Shown: positions 1 through 8,856 of the stretch, one piece after another
Layout: each line of letters starts with the position of its first letter
Position numbering within the stretch: position 1 is the first letter of the stretch
Source: an uncultured Clostridium sp.
GTDB taxonomy: Bacteria; Bacillota; Clostridia; Oscillospirales; Acutalibacteraceae
Length of the DNA stretch: 64,000 nucleotides
NCBI GenBank assembly: GCA_958422185.1
Contig: CATZNW010000010.1
Span: 1-64,000, forward strand
Reading direction: 5' to 3'
Made by a program: the position numbers and the translations under genes
Notes under the pieces: generated by a model
What the model saw: the letters and a program-made list of their open reading frames with translations, nothing else
Databases searched by the model: none
What the model was told of the DNA's origin: nothing

Positions 1-1
1 A

Positions 2-2101
2 TACGATATTGCAAAAGAGGCGCATGAAAACCAGAAACGCCGCTCCGGAGAGCCTTATATCATGCACCCCGTTGCCGTTGCGCAGATCCTTTTTAATTTC
101 GGCATGGATAACGAGTGCATCATTTCCGCGCTGCTTCATGATGTTGTTGAAGATACAAAAGTAAGCATAGATTTTATAAAGGAGACTTTCGGCGATGAGG
201 TGGCCCTGCTTGTTGACGGCGTTACCAAGCTCGGAAAGATCCCTCTTTCCACAAGAGAGGAAGTTCAGGCGGAAAATATCAGAAAAATGTTTATCGCCAT
301 GAATAAAGATGTGCGCGTTATCATCATAAAGCTGGCAGACAGGCTCCATAATATGCGCACTTTGCAGTATATGCCCGATTATAAGCAGCGGGAAAAAAGC
401 CTTGAAACGCTTGAGATCTACGCCCCTATCGCTCATCGCCTCGGTATCAGAGCTATAAAGGATGAGCTTGAGGATCTTGCGGTGCGCTATCTTGATCCGA
501 TAGCGTACAAAGAAATTGAAAATAATCTTTCAATGAAAAAGGAAGAAGGCGAACGCTTTTTAAACGATATTAAAGCGCAGATCCAGGAGCGTATCACTCC
601 GCTTATTCAGAACGCAACCATAACATCGCGTGTCAAATCCGTTCACGGTATTTTCAGAAAGGTTTATATAAAAGGCAAATCGTTTGAGGAGATTTACGAT
701 ATTTATGCCGTAAGGATCATAGTGGATACGATGATAGACTGCTATAACGCGCTCGGCATAGTTCACGATATGTTTAAGCCCATCCCGGGCAGATTCAAGG
801 ATTATATCTCAACGCCCAAGCCAAATATGTATCAGTCGCTCCATACCACCGTGCTTTCAAAGGACGGGATCCCTTTTGAGATCCAGATCCGAACCTGGGA
901 GATGCACCGCACCGCGGAATACGGTATTGCCGCTCACTGGAAATATAAGCTCGGCAAGGGCGGCAAGGACGATATGGACGAAAAGCTTTCCTGGATCCAC
1001 AGAATGATCGAAACAGGCGAGTCTACGGACACCGCGGAAGATCTTGTTGCCAGTATAAAGGGCGATCTTTCGGTTGAAGAGGTCTATGTTTTCACACCGA
1101 AAGGGGATATCAAGAGTCTGCCTACGGGCTCAACCGTTATTGATTTCGCATACGCTATTCACTCGGCGGTCGGCAATAAAATGATAGGCGCAAAGGTGGA
1201 CGGCCGTATCGTTCCGCTTGATTACAAAATCAAAACAGGCGAAAGAATAGAAATTTTAACAACGAATCAGCAGGGCAAAGGCCCAAGCCGCGACTGGCTC
1301 TCCATCGTTAAAACCGGCGAAGCGCGCAGCAAGATCCGCTCCTGGTTCAAAAAGGAAAGACGTGAGGAGAATATCGAGGAGGGCAAAGCTTCGGTCAAGC
1401 GCGAGCTGCGCCGCAATTTCATAGGCCTAAGCGGAACCAAGTATGATGAATTCATTAAAAGGATATCCGAAAAGCAGCATTTTGCGCAGGTAGATGAATT
1501 CTATGCTGCCGTAGGCTACGGCGGGATCCAGATAAACCGGCTGATGCCCGGTATCAAGGATGAGTATAATAAAAACTGGAAGGAAAAAGAGCCTGAAAAG
1601 CAGCACGGCTCAAATATCGTAGACCGTCCCCGCAGAAACGCCTCGTCAAACGGCGTTATAGTGGAAGGGATCGATAACTGCCTTATTAAAATGGCCCGCT
1701 GCTGCAATCCGCTTCCGGGGGAGGAGATAGTGGGCTTTATTACAAGAGGTCACGGTCTTTCGATCCACAGAAGAAACTGTGTAAACGTTCCTAATGATCT
1801 TGAACACTGCGCGGAGCCGGAAAGATGGCTCAGAGCGCACTGGGACGACAGCGTGAAGATAGAGACGCAGTCCACACTTGACGTTTACGCAATAGACAGA
1901 GACGGTATAGTGCTTGATATAACGAGTACACTTATGAACATGCATGTAAAGATCCATTCCATAAATGCCCGTCCTATAAACGACGGCAACTGCCTTACCA
2001 CATTGACCGTCGCGGTAAGCAGCAAGGAGCATCTGGATAATATAGTCAGAATCATCAGAAAGATAGACGGCGTTTATCATATTGAACGAACAAACGTATA
2101 A
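2..2101 (+). CDS. rel: Bifunctional (p)ppGpp synthetase/hydrolase Rel, 5' end outside window
   Basis: Makes and degrades the stringent-response alarmone (p)ppGpp in the cytosol. The frame is open from base 2, before the first ATG at 62, and those upstream codons encode the usual lead-in to the HD hydrolase domain (EPYIMHPVAVA), so the gene continues beyond the left edge. In order: HD hydrolase with the HDVVEDT motif, the synthetase domain (RFKDYISTPKPNMYQSLHTT), a TGS domain (VYVFTPKGDIKSLP), a Cys/His regulatory segment (ARCCNPLPGEEIVGF, HRRNC) and a C-terminal ACT domain. Both hydrolase and synthetase signatures are present, so a bifunctional Rel rather than a synthetase-only RelA is inferred. 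dtd starts 17 bases downstream, a pairing common in Firmicutes. Confidence 0.95.
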   Translation, partial: YDIAKEAHENQKRRSGEPYIMHPVAVAQILFNFGMDNECIISALLHDVVEDTKVSIDFIKETFGDEVALLVDGVTKLGKIPLSTREEVQAENIRKMFIAMNKDVRVIIIKLADRLHNMRTLQYMPDYKQREKSLETLEIYAPIAHRLGIRAIKDELEDLAVRYLDPIAYKEIENNLSMKKEEGERFLNDIKAQIQERITPLIQNATITSRVKSVHGIFRKVYIKGKSFEEIYDIYAVRIIVDTMIDCYNALGIVHDMFKPIPGRFKDYISTPKPNMYQSLHTTVLSKDGIPFEIQIRTWEMHRTAEYGIAAHWKYKLGKGGKDDMDEKLSWIHRMIETGESTDTAEDLVASIKGDLSVEEVYVFTPKGDIKSLPTGSTVIDFAYAIHSAVGNKMIGAKVDGRIVPLDYKIKTGERIEILTTNQQGKGPSRDWLSIVKTGEARSKIRSWFKKERREENIEEGKASVKRELRRNFIGLSGTKYDEFIKRISEKQHFAQVDEFYAAVGYGGIQINRLMPGIKDEYNKNWKEKEPEKQHGSNIVDRPRRNASSNGVIVEGIDNCLIKMARCCNPLPGEEIVGFITRGHGLSIHRRNCVNVPNDLEHCAEPERWLRAHWDDSVKIETQSTLDVYAIDRDGIVLDITSTLMNMHVKIHSINARPINDGNCLTTLTVAVSSKEHLDNIVRIIRKIDGVYHIERTNV

Positions 2102-2117
2102 AAGGCGGTGAATCGCT

Positions 2118-2570
2118 TTGAAAGAAGTAATACAGCGTGTTTCCCGCGCAAGTGTAAAAGTCGGCGGCGAAACGGTCGGCAGTTGTAAAAAAGGATTTCT
2201 TATCCTGCTGGGCGTTATGGCCGGTGACGATGAAAAAGAGGCTGATAAGCTGGTTGGCAAAACCGTAAATCTGCGCGTATTCGAGGATGAAAACGGCAAG
2301 ATGAATCTTTCTTCGCTCGATACAGGCGCAGAAATGCTTGTCGTTTCACAGTTTACCCTTTGTGCGGATTGCACCCACGGCAGACGTCCGAGCTTTACTC
2401 CGTCCGCTCCTCCTGAAGAGGCAAACAGGCTGTACGAATATTTTGTTAACAGATTAACGGAATGCGGCGTATCCCGTGTTGAGACCGGTGTGTTCGGTGC
2501 CGATATGAAGGTTGAGCTTTTAAACGACGGGCCTGTTACTATAATACTTGACAGCAGCGAGCTGAAGTAG
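2118..2570 (+). CDS. dtd: D-aminoacyl-tRNA deacylase
   Basis: Hydrolyses D-amino acids wrongly attached to tRNA, and glycyl-tRNA(Ala), protecting translation. The 150-residue protein has the family length and motifs: the N-terminal MKEVIQRVSRASV, SQFTLCAD in the middle and GRRPSF soon after, then the C-terminal NDGPVTIILDS carrying the GP motif. The start is a TTG at 2118 preceded by AAAGGCGGTG; no better start lies nearby. It directly follows rel and is probably cotranscribed with it. Confidence 0.95.
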   Translation: MKEVIQRVSRASVKVGGETVGSCKKGFLILLGVMAGDDEKEADKLVGKTVNLRVFEDENGKMNLSSLDTGAEMLVVSQFTLCADCTHGRRPSFTPSAPPEEANRLYEYFVNRLTECGVSRVETGVFGADMKVELLNDGPVTIILDSSELK

Positions 2571-2605
2571 CCGGCCGTTACATAATGTGGAAAGGATTAG
2601 CAATT

Positions 2606-3220
2606 ATGGCAGATGTAAAATCAATTTATCAGGGCGGTATGTGCAGCAACTGCTATCTTATAACGGATAGACCCAGCGGACTCAGCGCACTTGTGGACTG
2701 TGCTGAGGATTCGCCTGAAATGCGTGAGTTTATCGGCAGTGCCAAGCTTGAATATATACTGCTTACTCACGGACATTTTGATCATATAGGCGGCGTTGCC
2801 TCCATAAAGCGCAACTATGGCGCAAAAGTAGTCATAAGCCGTGAGGACGCTCCCATGCTCTCTTCCGGGAAGCTGAATCTGGGAGCGTTTATGGGCACGG
2901 TCCCGGAAAAGGCGGAGCCGGATATTTTGGTGGAAGAGGGCAGCGAGATCATGCTTGGAGAAACGAAAATCAGGGTCCTTGCAACGCCCGGGCATACGAA
3001 AGGCGGCGTATGCTACCTGCTTGATGATTGTATCTTTACCGGCGATACACTGTTTTTCTGTTCATGCGGCAGAACGGATTTCCCGGGCGGTTCTTCCAAA
3101 GAGATAATGCAGAGCTTAAAAAGGCTGTCCGCGCTCGATGATTCGCTAAGGGTGTATCCCGGACATGACCGCGCCACAAAAATTGCTTTTGAAAAAGCAA
3201 ATAATCCTTATATGAGATAA
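2606..3220 (+). CDS. MBL-fold metallo-hydrolase (glyoxalase II-like)
   Basis: A metallo-beta-lactamase-fold hydrolase of about 204 residues, likely a hydroxyacylglutathione-hydrolase-like thioesterase with unknown substrate. The metal-binding motif THGHFDHIGG is present, followed by ATPGHTKGG, FTGDTLF and a late GHD (VYPGHDRATK), the full set of metal ligands. An ATG at 2585 extends the frame by seven codons, but GGAAAGG lies just after it at good distance from the ATG at 2606, so 2606 is preferred. It ends three bases before the hemZ start, indicating an operon. Fold is certain, substrate is not. Confidence 0.88.
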   Translation: MADVKSIYQGGMCSNCYLITDRPSGLSALVDCAEDSPEMREFIGSAKLEYILLTHGHFDHIGGVASIKRNYGAKVVISREDAPMLSSGKLNLGAFMGTVPEKAEPDILVEEGSEIMLGETKIRVLATPGHTKGGVCYLLDDCIFTGDTLFFCSCGRTDFPGGSSKEIMQSLKRLSALDDSLRVYPGHDRATKIAFEKANNPYMR

Positions 3221-3223
3221 AAT

Positions 3224-4666
3224 ATGATATTGGTTAACGAAAATCACGGTTTTTCATATGATACGGAGAATCTGGCGGAAATATTCTTTCCGTACGAAAA
3301 AATCAAAATGTTTGAATATATGCCGCAGAATGAAAGAGACGATATTATTGTCCGCACCTCAGTGTCGGACGATATAGTTACTGTCACTGCCGATATCCGC
3401 GGAAAAAAGTGCCGTTTATCTGAAAAGCTTTTCCCGGATGCAGACAGGAAAAACGCCTTGTCTGTTCTTTTTTACCGCGTCCTTTCAGAAGCAACGGGAG
3501 ATTCTTATCCGTGGGGCATACTTTACGGAGTGCGCCCGGCAAGGTTTTATCACTCGCTTGTAAAGAAGTATTCAGAGAATCAGGCTAAAAGGATTCTCCG
3601 TGAAAAATTTCTTGTCAGCAATGATAAAATATCGCTCGTTTCAAGCGTTGCGGAAAATGAAGATAAAGTTATATCGCTTTCACGGGATAATAGCTTTTCG
3701 CTTTATGTTTCCATCCCGTTTTGCCCCACAAGATGCGCTTACTGCTCGTTTGTTTCCCATAGTATAGAGCGTGCCGCATCCCTTCTTGACGATTATATTT
3801 GTCTGCTTGAAAAAGAGCTTGAGGAGACCGGCCGATACGCAAAAGAATTAGGCCTGCGCCTTGAAACGGTGTATTTCGGCGGAGGCACTCCCACAACACT
3901 TTCGTCAGAGCAGTTAAAGCGTGTGCTTGCCGCCGTTGAAAGTAATTTTGATCTGTCCTTCCTGCGTGAATATACTGTTGAAGCAGGCAGACCCGATACT
4001 GTAACTGCCGAAAAGCTCAACACACTCAAGTCTGCCGGAGTTGAAAGAATAAGTATAAATCCTCAGACTTTCAATGACGAGGTGCTTGAGGCAATAGGCA
4101 GGCGGCATACCTCAGCACAGACCTTGGAAGCGTATGAGACTGCCGTGAAATGCGGTTTCAGGGATATAAACATGGATTTCATCGCCGGTCTGCCTAAGGA
4201 TACTTTAGATTCTTTTAAAAACAGTATTGAAACGGCCCTGTCGCTTGCTCCGTCAAATATAACGGTTCATACGCTGTGCCTGAAGACAGGTGCGTTTATG
4301 ACTTCGGCAGGTATGCCGGATCAATCGGTTGCTGCAGATATGGTGGAATTCAGCCGGCGTGTGCTTTCACAGGCAGGTTATAGGCCTTATTATATGTACA
4401 GGCAGGGAAAGTCGGTAGGCAATCTTGAAAATACCGGATGGTGTCTTGACGGGCATGATGGTCTTTATAATGTTTTTATGATGGACGAAACACATACAGT
4501 GCTTGCCGCGGGAGCCGGCGCCGTTACAAGACTGAAAAATCCTAAAAACGGAAAAATTGAACGCATTTATAACTATAAATATCCATATGAATATATAGGG
4601 CATTTTGATGAAATACTGCGCAGGAAGCAAAAGATCTCAGACTTTTATATAAATATAAAAAAATAA
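3224..4666 (+). CDS. hemZ: Radical SAM coproporphyrinogen dehydrogenase HemZ-like
   Basis: A 480-residue radical SAM enzyme of the HemN/HemZ family. The Fe4S4-binding motif uses Cys 167, 171 and 174 (PFCPTRCAYCSF), preceded by an N-terminal region of about 160 residues typical of HemZ rather than HemN or HemW. GGGTPTTL and the ERISINPQTF strand follow as expected. HemZ is annotated as an oxygen-independent coproporphyrinogen III oxidase, but many Clostridia that lack most haem synthesis keep it in this rel-dtd-MBL-hemZ cluster, so its real substrate here is uncertain. No terminator is obvious after the stop. Confidence 0.88.
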   Translation: MILVNENHGFSYDTENLAEIFFPYEKIKMFEYMPQNERDDIIVRTSVSDDIVTVTADIRGKKCRLSEKLFPDADRKNALSVLFYRVLSEATGDSYPWGILYGVRPARFYHSLVKKYSENQAKRILREKFLVSNDKISLVSSVAENEDKVISLSRDNSFSLYVSIPFCPTRCAYCSFVSHSIERAASLLDDYICLLEKELEETGRYAKELGLRLETVYFGGGTPTTLSSEQLKRVLAAVESNFDLSFLREYTVEAGRPDTVTAEKLNTLKSAGVERISINPQTFNDEVLEAIGRRHTSAQTLEAYETAVKCGFRDINMDFIAGLPKDTLDSFKNSIETALSLAPSNITVHTLCLKTGAFMTSAGMPDQSVAADMVEFSRRVLSQAGYRPYYMYRQGKSVGNLENTGWCLDGHDGLYNVFMMDETHTVLAAGAGAVTRLKNPKNGKIERIYNYKYPYEYIGHFDEILRRKQKISDFYINIKK

Positions 4667-4696
4667 TTAACAACTCTTGAATTATTACATTTTGTA

Positions 4697-4725
4697 TTGC
4701 ATTATTATTCAAAATGTAATATAAT
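4697..4725 (+). promoter_or_regulatory. Sigma-A type promoter before the coiled-coil gene
   Basis: TTGCAT at 4697-4702 and TATAAT at 4720-4725 are separated by exactly 17 bases, and the gene starts 25 bases later behind CAGGGGG. This separates the next transcription unit from the rel-hemZ operon. Confidence 0.7.
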
Positions 4726-4749
4726 AATATTCAACAGGGGGATGTTATT

Positions 4750-5310
4750 ATGGCCAAAACAGAGAGCGGCGCTCAGAAATTTACCAATTTTGAAGAAATG
4801 TTTTCCAAAACAAGGACCGTTGTGGAAACACTCAATAAAAAGGGCGCAATGTATCTTGAGCTTTCAAGAAAAAAAATAGAATATATGGACGCAAAATCAA
4901 AACTCTCAAAGGCTTATGAAAAATTCGGCAGGCTACAGTATGATGCGTATATCGGCAATGAGGTCGATGAGAATGATTACGCCTGCACGGTTGCCGATAT
5001 CTCAGCTCTTAAGGAAAAAACAGAAACGCTTTCCGCCGAGCTTGAAGAAGCCAAAAATAAGGATACCGAGGAGCTGAAAAAAGGCGCAGAGGAACTGAAA
5101 AACGAAGTGAAATCTGCATCCAAAGAGGCTCGCGATGTAATCGTTCAGCAGGCAAAGGACTTTTTCAGAGCGGTTCAGCTTTCAGTAAGATCAGGAGCTT
5201 CGTATGATCCCGGCAGCGAGATCACAACTGATTTTAAAGAAATAAAAGAAGAGGCTCCCGGTGAAGAACAGCCTTCGGATACGGATTCCGATAAAGGAAA
5301 GGATCATTAA
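4750..5310 (+). CDS. Uncharacterised coiled-coil protein
   Basis: A soluble 186-residue protein with no recognised domain. It is rich in Lys, Glu and Ala with heptad-like stretches (LSAELEEAKNKDTEELKKGA), suggesting a long coiled coil from about residue 80 to 145, followed by an acidic Ser/Asp/Glu-rich tail. There is no signal peptide or membrane segment, so it should be cytosolic. It has its own promoter, a CAGGGGG ribosome binding site and a terminator immediately after, and is therefore monocistronic. It resembles small proteins of unknown function found in other Clostridia; no function is proposed. Confidence 0.8.
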   Translation: MAKTESGAQKFTNFEEMFSKTRTVVETLNKKGAMYLELSRKKIEYMDAKSKLSKAYEKFGRLQYDAYIGNEVDENDYACTVADISALKEKTETLSAELEEAKNKDTEELKKGAEELKNEVKSASKEARDVIVQQAKDFFRAVQLSVRSGASYDPGSEITTDFKEIKEEAPGEEQPSDTDSDKGKDH

Positions 5311-5327
5311 AGCAGTTTGATTTTAAA

Positions 5328-5357
5328 GGCAGTGCAAATTCAGCGCTGCCTTTTTTT
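5328..5357 (+). terminator. Rho-independent terminator
   Basis: A 7-bp stem (GGCAGTG/CGCTGCC, one G-U pair) is followed by seven T. It ends the coiled-coil gene just before the flippase gene. Confidence 0.85.
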
Positions 5358-5371
5358 ATTTGGTGATGGTC

Positions 5372-7057
5372 TTGAACAATATAAAGCAAAAATACATCAA
5401 CTCGGCCGTTTTACTGCTTGCGGCGTCCGTTATCGTTAAAATAATAAGCGCCGTTTATAAAATACCGCTGACTTCTTTTATAGGCGCTACCGGCCGCGGA
5501 TATTTCAATACGGCATATAATCTTTATATGCCTCTGCATGCTGTTATCATGGGTGCTTTTCCTGTTGCCCTTACACATTTAATCAGTAAATACCGTGAAA
5601 AAAACGATCCTGCAAAAGTTTACAGACTGAAAAAAGGCGCGGGAATTCTCTTTTTCACAGTGGGATTGCTCGGAACGGCGCTTATGTTTATTTTAGCGTC
5701 GCCTTATGCAAACGCCATATCCTCCCCGAAAAGCGTGCCTGCGATCTGCGCTATGGCGCCGGCCGTTTTCTTTTCGGCTGCCGCGGCTTTAAACAGGGCG
5801 TTTGCAGAAGGGCATATGAACATGATTCCCACTTCGGTCGGTCAGATCATTGAGGCCGCGTTTAAAATGATCTTCGGTCTGCTATTTTCAAAATATGTTA
5901 TGGGCTCCCTTTATTCCGGGTATCTTGAAACCGGCAAGGTGCTCGGTACAGTATGCACTTCTCAACAGCAGGCGCTGTCCTGCATATATCCGTTTACCTC
6001 CGCTGCTGCAATAGGCGGGGCGGCGGTGGGCGCTCTGCTGTGCTGGATCTACTGTTCGGCATATGTTCGGGTCAAATATTCTCCGTCATATCCGGCTGTC
6101 AGGGGCTCTGCCGTGCCCGAAATACGCGAGATCATTTCCTTCAGCCTTCCGATCATTCTTTCAACGCTTATCCAAAGCGCTTCGGCGTTTCTTGATAATG
6201 CGTCTATCCAGTATTGTCTTTCGCTCTGCGATCAGCAGGAACTGAAAGAAGCATACGCGCAGTGCCTTGCTATCGGAAATACGGCAGAAAATGACACGGT
6301 TACATATATTTACGGGCTTTTTTCCTCCGCAAATGATCTAAAGATGCTTTTTCCGGGCTTTACTATGGCGCTCGGAGTGGCTGCCGTTCCTGCCCTTACG
6401 TCCGCCTATGAGTCCGGCCGGCACGTATATCTTTCATCGCTTGTAAACAGTATTTTTAAATACACCTCTTTAATTGCTTTTGCCGGAGGGTTTTATCTTG
6501 CGCTGCATTCCCGCAGTTTGCTGGCGGTCCTTTACGGCAGTTCAAATTATGATATTGTTATAGGCTGTGTGGATCTGGTACGGCTTTACGGTTATACGAT
6601 GATCTTTTTCTGCCTGTCCGGTGCAGTCGTTTTTTCAGTTCAGGCAATAGGCTGTGCATCAAAAAGTATTCCGTCTTTTATTGCTGCTGCTGTGATACGC
6701 GTTGCTTTGAATTTTCTTCTTGTGTCGGACGCGCATTTCAATATCTACGGTGCCGCGTTTTCAGACATAATCGCGTATGCGGTTATTTTAGTATGCAATA
6801 TGCGCATCATTTCTAAATACGCGGGGGTAAAATATGATCTTGTTAAAATGATCGTAAAGCCCGTTTTATGCAGCGCCGCCGCTTATATTCTTGCGTCATG
6901 CACCTATAGCGCGCTTTTTGATTTTCAAAACGATTTTGCTGTTTTAGTCGCTTCCAGTATGATTTATGCGGTAATTTTAACATTCTTGATTATAGTGTCA
7001 AAAACTGTTGAATTATCGGAATTAAAAATTTTACAACATTGTAAAAAAACGGCTTAA
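5372..7057 (+). CDS. SpoVB/MurJ-family polysaccharide flippase (YabM-like)
   Basis: An integral membrane protein of about 561 residues with roughly 14 hydrophobic segments, of the MOP/MATE-like superfamily that includes SpoVB, Wzx and MurJ. It probably flips a lipid-linked cell wall or cortex precursor across the membrane. The N-terminus (NSAVLLLAASVIVKIISAVY, then KIPLTSFIGATGRGYF) is characteristic of SpoVB-like proteins. The frame is open from a TTG at 5360, but GGTGATGG precedes the TTG at 5372 at a sensible distance, so 5372 is preferred. It precedes mazG, hup, rqcP, yabP and yabQ, as yabM does in Bacillus, which supports a sporulation role. Confidence 0.85.
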   Translation: MNNIKQKYINSAVLLLAASVIVKIISAVYKIPLTSFIGATGRGYFNTAYNLYMPLHAVIMGAFPVALTHLISKYREKNDPAKVYRLKKGAGILFFTVGLLGTALMFILASPYANAISSPKSVPAICAMAPAVFFSAAAALNRAFAEGHMNMIPTSVGQIIEAAFKMIFGLLFSKYVMGSLYSGYLETGKVLGTVCTSQQQALSCIYPFTSAAAIGGAAVGALLCWIYCSAYVRVKYSPSYPAVRGSAVPEIREIISFSLPIILSTLIQSASAFLDNASIQYCLSLCDQQELKEAYAQCLAIGNTAENDTVTYIYGLFSSANDLKMLFPGFTMALGVAAVPALTSAYESGRHVYLSSLVNSIFKYTSLIAFAGGFYLALHSRSLLAVLYGSSNYDIVIGCVDLVRLYGYTMIFFCLSGAVVFSVQAIGCASKSIPSFIAAAVIRVALNFLLVSDAHFNIYGAAFSDIIAYAVILVCNMRIISKYAGVKYDLVKMIVKPVLCSAAAYILASCTYSALFDFQNDFAVLVASSMIYAVILTFLIIVSKTVELSELKILQHCKKTA

Positions 7058-7061
7058 ACAC

Positions 7062-7090
7062 TTGCTTTTCATGGCAATTTATAGTATTAT
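7062..7090 (+). promoter_or_regulatory. Promoter for mazG-hup
   Basis: TTGCTT at 7062-7067 and TATTAT at 7085-7090 with a 17-base spacer, 36 bases before the mazG GTG start. Confidence 0.6.
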
Positions 7091-7126
7091 TAATTCGAAC
7101 AAATTAATCAAATTAGGGGTGATACG

Positions 7127-7954
7127 GTGTCAGTCGATTTTGAAATGAAAGATAGCTATGATATCAAAGATTTAATTCGCCTGATCACCGTTTTGCGTTC
7201 ACCCGGAGGCTGCCCATGGGATAGAAAGCAAACCCACGAGTCAATAAAAAAGAATTTTATTGAGGAGACTTACGAGGTCATTGAGGCTATCAATAAAAAG
7301 GATACTGACGGCCTTAGGGAAGAACTCGGAGACGTGTTGCTTCAGGTGATGCTCCACTGCGAGATGGAGAGAGAAAGCGGAGCTTTTGATTTCAGTGATG
7401 TTGTAAACGAGCTTTGTAAAAAACTTGTTGAAAGGCATCCCCATGTTTTCGGCGACAGATCAGCTGCTGACAGTGCTGAGGCGCTTGAGCGATGGGATGA
7501 GATCAAGCTTAAAACAAAAGGCATGAAAAAGCAGAGCGAATCCATGCTTAAAGTTCCGCGTGAGTTTCCCGCGTTAATGCGGGCTCAGAAAGTCCAGCAA
7601 AAGGCGGCCAAAGCGGGTTTTGATTGGAACGATTCAGACGGTGCCTTTCAAAAGCTGCAGGAGGAGATTAATGAGTTGAAAAATGCTTTGTCCGGCGGAG
7701 TCAAAGCTCATATTGATGAAGAGTTCGGCGATGTGCTGTTTTCCTGTGTGAATATTGCAAGGTTTATCGGCACGGACAGCGAAGAGGCGCTTACTGCCTC
7801 AACAGACAAGTTTATCAGCAGATTCCTTATTGTTGAAAAGCTTGCTGAAGAACGCGGAATAGATATGAAGTCTTCATCTGTTGACGTTTTGGATTCTTTG
7901 TGGGATGAAGCAAAGATAAAAATTGCCGAAAAGGCTAAAACGGAGGAAATGTAA
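7127..7954 (+). CDS. mazG: Nucleoside triphosphate pyrophosphohydrolase MazG
   Basis: Hydrolyses NTPs to NMP and pyrophosphate and is thought to clear aberrant nucleotides. The 275-residue protein carries two tandem MazG domains: the first begins at GGCPWDRKQTHESI with EETYEVIEAI and EELGDVLLQVMLH, the second has EEINELKNAL and EEFGDVLFSCVNIARF. Both have the metal-binding EExxE/ExxD pattern. The start is a GTG at 7127 behind AGGGGTGAT. Bacillus YabN carries an extra N-terminal methylase domain that is absent here. The stop codon abuts the HU start codon, so the two are cotranscribed. Confidence 0.95.
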   Translation: MSVDFEMKDSYDIKDLIRLITVLRSPGGCPWDRKQTHESIKKNFIEETYEVIEAINKKDTDGLREELGDVLLQVMLHCEMERESGAFDFSDVVNELCKKLVERHPHVFGDRSAADSAEALERWDEIKLKTKGMKKQSESMLKVPREFPALMRAQKVQQKAAKAGFDWNDSDGAFQKLQEEINELKNALSGGVKAHIDEEFGDVLFSCVNIARFIGTDSEEALTASTDKFISRFLIVEKLAEERGIDMKSSSVDVLDSLWDEAKIKIAEKAKTEEM

Positions 7955-8227
7955 ATGAACAAAACAGAACTTGTTGCAGCTGTTGCTGCAAAGGCAGAAC
8001 TTTCCAAAAAAGACGCGGAAGCAGCAGTTAAGGCTGTTATTGATTCCGTAACCGAAGCGCTTGCAGACGGAGATAAGGTCGCTCTCGTAGGTTTCGGTAC
8101 ATTTGAGGTTAAGACACGCGCGGCGCGCACAGGTAAAAATCCCCGCACAGGCGAAACAATCTCAATCCCCGCTTCAAAGGTTCCTTCCTTTAAGGCAGGC
8201 GCGGCTCTTAAGAACGCCGTAAAATAA
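7955..8227 (+). CDS. hup: HU-family DNA-binding protein
   Basis: A 90-residue nucleoid protein that bends and compacts DNA. It has full HU length and the motifs MNKTELVAAVAAKAELSKKD at the N-terminus, the GFGTFEV strand and the DNA-binding arm (ARTGKNPRTGETISIP). Its start immediately follows the mazG stop, with GGAGG inside the end of mazG serving as the ribosome binding site. A strong terminator follows. In Bacillus hbs lies elsewhere, but in Clostridia HU commonly sits between mazG and rqcP. Confidence 0.97.
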   Translation: MNKTELVAAVAAKAELSKKDAEAAVKAVIDSVTEALADGDKVALVGFGTFEVKTRAARTGKNPRTGETISIPASKVPSFKAGAALKNAVK

Positions 8228-8239
8228 TTTGAAATTCAT

Positions 8240-8265
8240 GCCGCCTTCGGGCGGCTGATTTTTTT
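8240..8265 (+). terminator. Terminator after HU gene
   Basis: GCCGCC-TTCG-GGCGGC, a six-pair stem with a stable UUCG loop, followed by a T-rich tract. It lies inside the conserved block and may attenuate rather than fully stop expression of rqcP-yabPQ-divIC. Confidence 0.85.
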
Positions 8266-8289
8266 GATGGTTTTTAAAGGATATTTTTT

Positions 8290-8529
8290 ATGAGACTTGA
8301 TAAGTATTTAAAGGTTTCCAGAATAATAAAACGCCGCACTGTTGCAAACGAAGCATGTGACGCGGGTAAGATCGAAGTGAACGGCAGGGTCCAGCGTGCG
8401 TCTTACGATGTAAAGGCCGGAGACAGAATAACCGTCAATATCGGTGCGGTGCCGAAAAGTTACGAAGTGCTTGAAGTGAACGAACATGCGCTTAAAGAAG
8501 ACGCCGCAAAAATGTACAAACTGATATAA
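8290..8529 (+). CDS. rqcP: S4-domain RNA-binding protein RqcP (YabO)
   Basis: A 79-residue Hsp15-like S4 RNA-binding protein. In Bacillus RqcP works with RqcH on stalled 50S subunits to add poly-alanine tails during ribosome quality control. The motif MRLDKYLKVSRIIKRRTVAN and the following GKIEVNGRVQ strand identify the family. The stop codon is followed directly by the yabP region, and the order rqcP-yabP-yabQ-divIC matches Bacillus and Clostridia. Confidence 0.93.
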   Translation: MRLDKYLKVSRIIKRRTVANEACDAGKIEVNGRVQRASYDVKAGDRITVNIGAVPKSYEVLEVNEHALKEDAAKMYKLI

Positions 8530-8577
8530 TTGATCATTAAACCGTTTTTTCTTTCATATATTTTAACGGTGATATGT

Positions 8578-8856
8578 ATGGAAGATAAATTCGGTAAAAA
8601 AGCGCATAGCCTTCATCTTGAAAACAGATGCGGGCTGAAGCTTACCGGTGTTACGGATATCGGTGCGTTCGACGAAGAGAGCGTTACGGCTTATACGGAT
8701 TACGGCTGTCTCAGTGTCAGCGGATCCAACCTGCATGTTGAAGAACTCAACGTCGCAAACGGTATTTTAGAAATAAGCGGCGAGGTCACCGCCCTTATTT
8801 ACAGCAGTAAAACTTCAAAGGAGAAAAATATTTTCAAGAGGCTTTTCGGTGCTTGA
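8578..8856 (+). CDS. yabP: Sporulation protein YabP
   Basis: A 92-residue YabP-family protein needed for efficient sporulation in Bacillus and under mother-cell control there. Recognisable elements are the LHLENRCGLKLTGVTDIGAF start and the LHVEELNVANGILEISGEV core. The frame is open from a TTG at 8530, but that start lacks a ribosome binding site and would add 16 hydrophobic residues absent from the family; the ATG at 8578 has AACGGTGAT upstream and is preferred. It overlaps yabQ by eight bases, implying translational coupling. Confidence 0.88.
   Translation: MEDKFGKKAHSLHLENRCGLKLTGVTDIGAFDEESVTAYTDYGCLSVSGSNLHVEELNVANGILEISGEVTALIYSSKTSKEKNIFKRLFGA

Noticed and set aside
1646..2374. Long minus-strand open frame of 242 codons
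   Set aside because: It is antisense to the clear rel and dtd genes, has no ribosome binding site and no family-like sequence; a codon-bias shadow.
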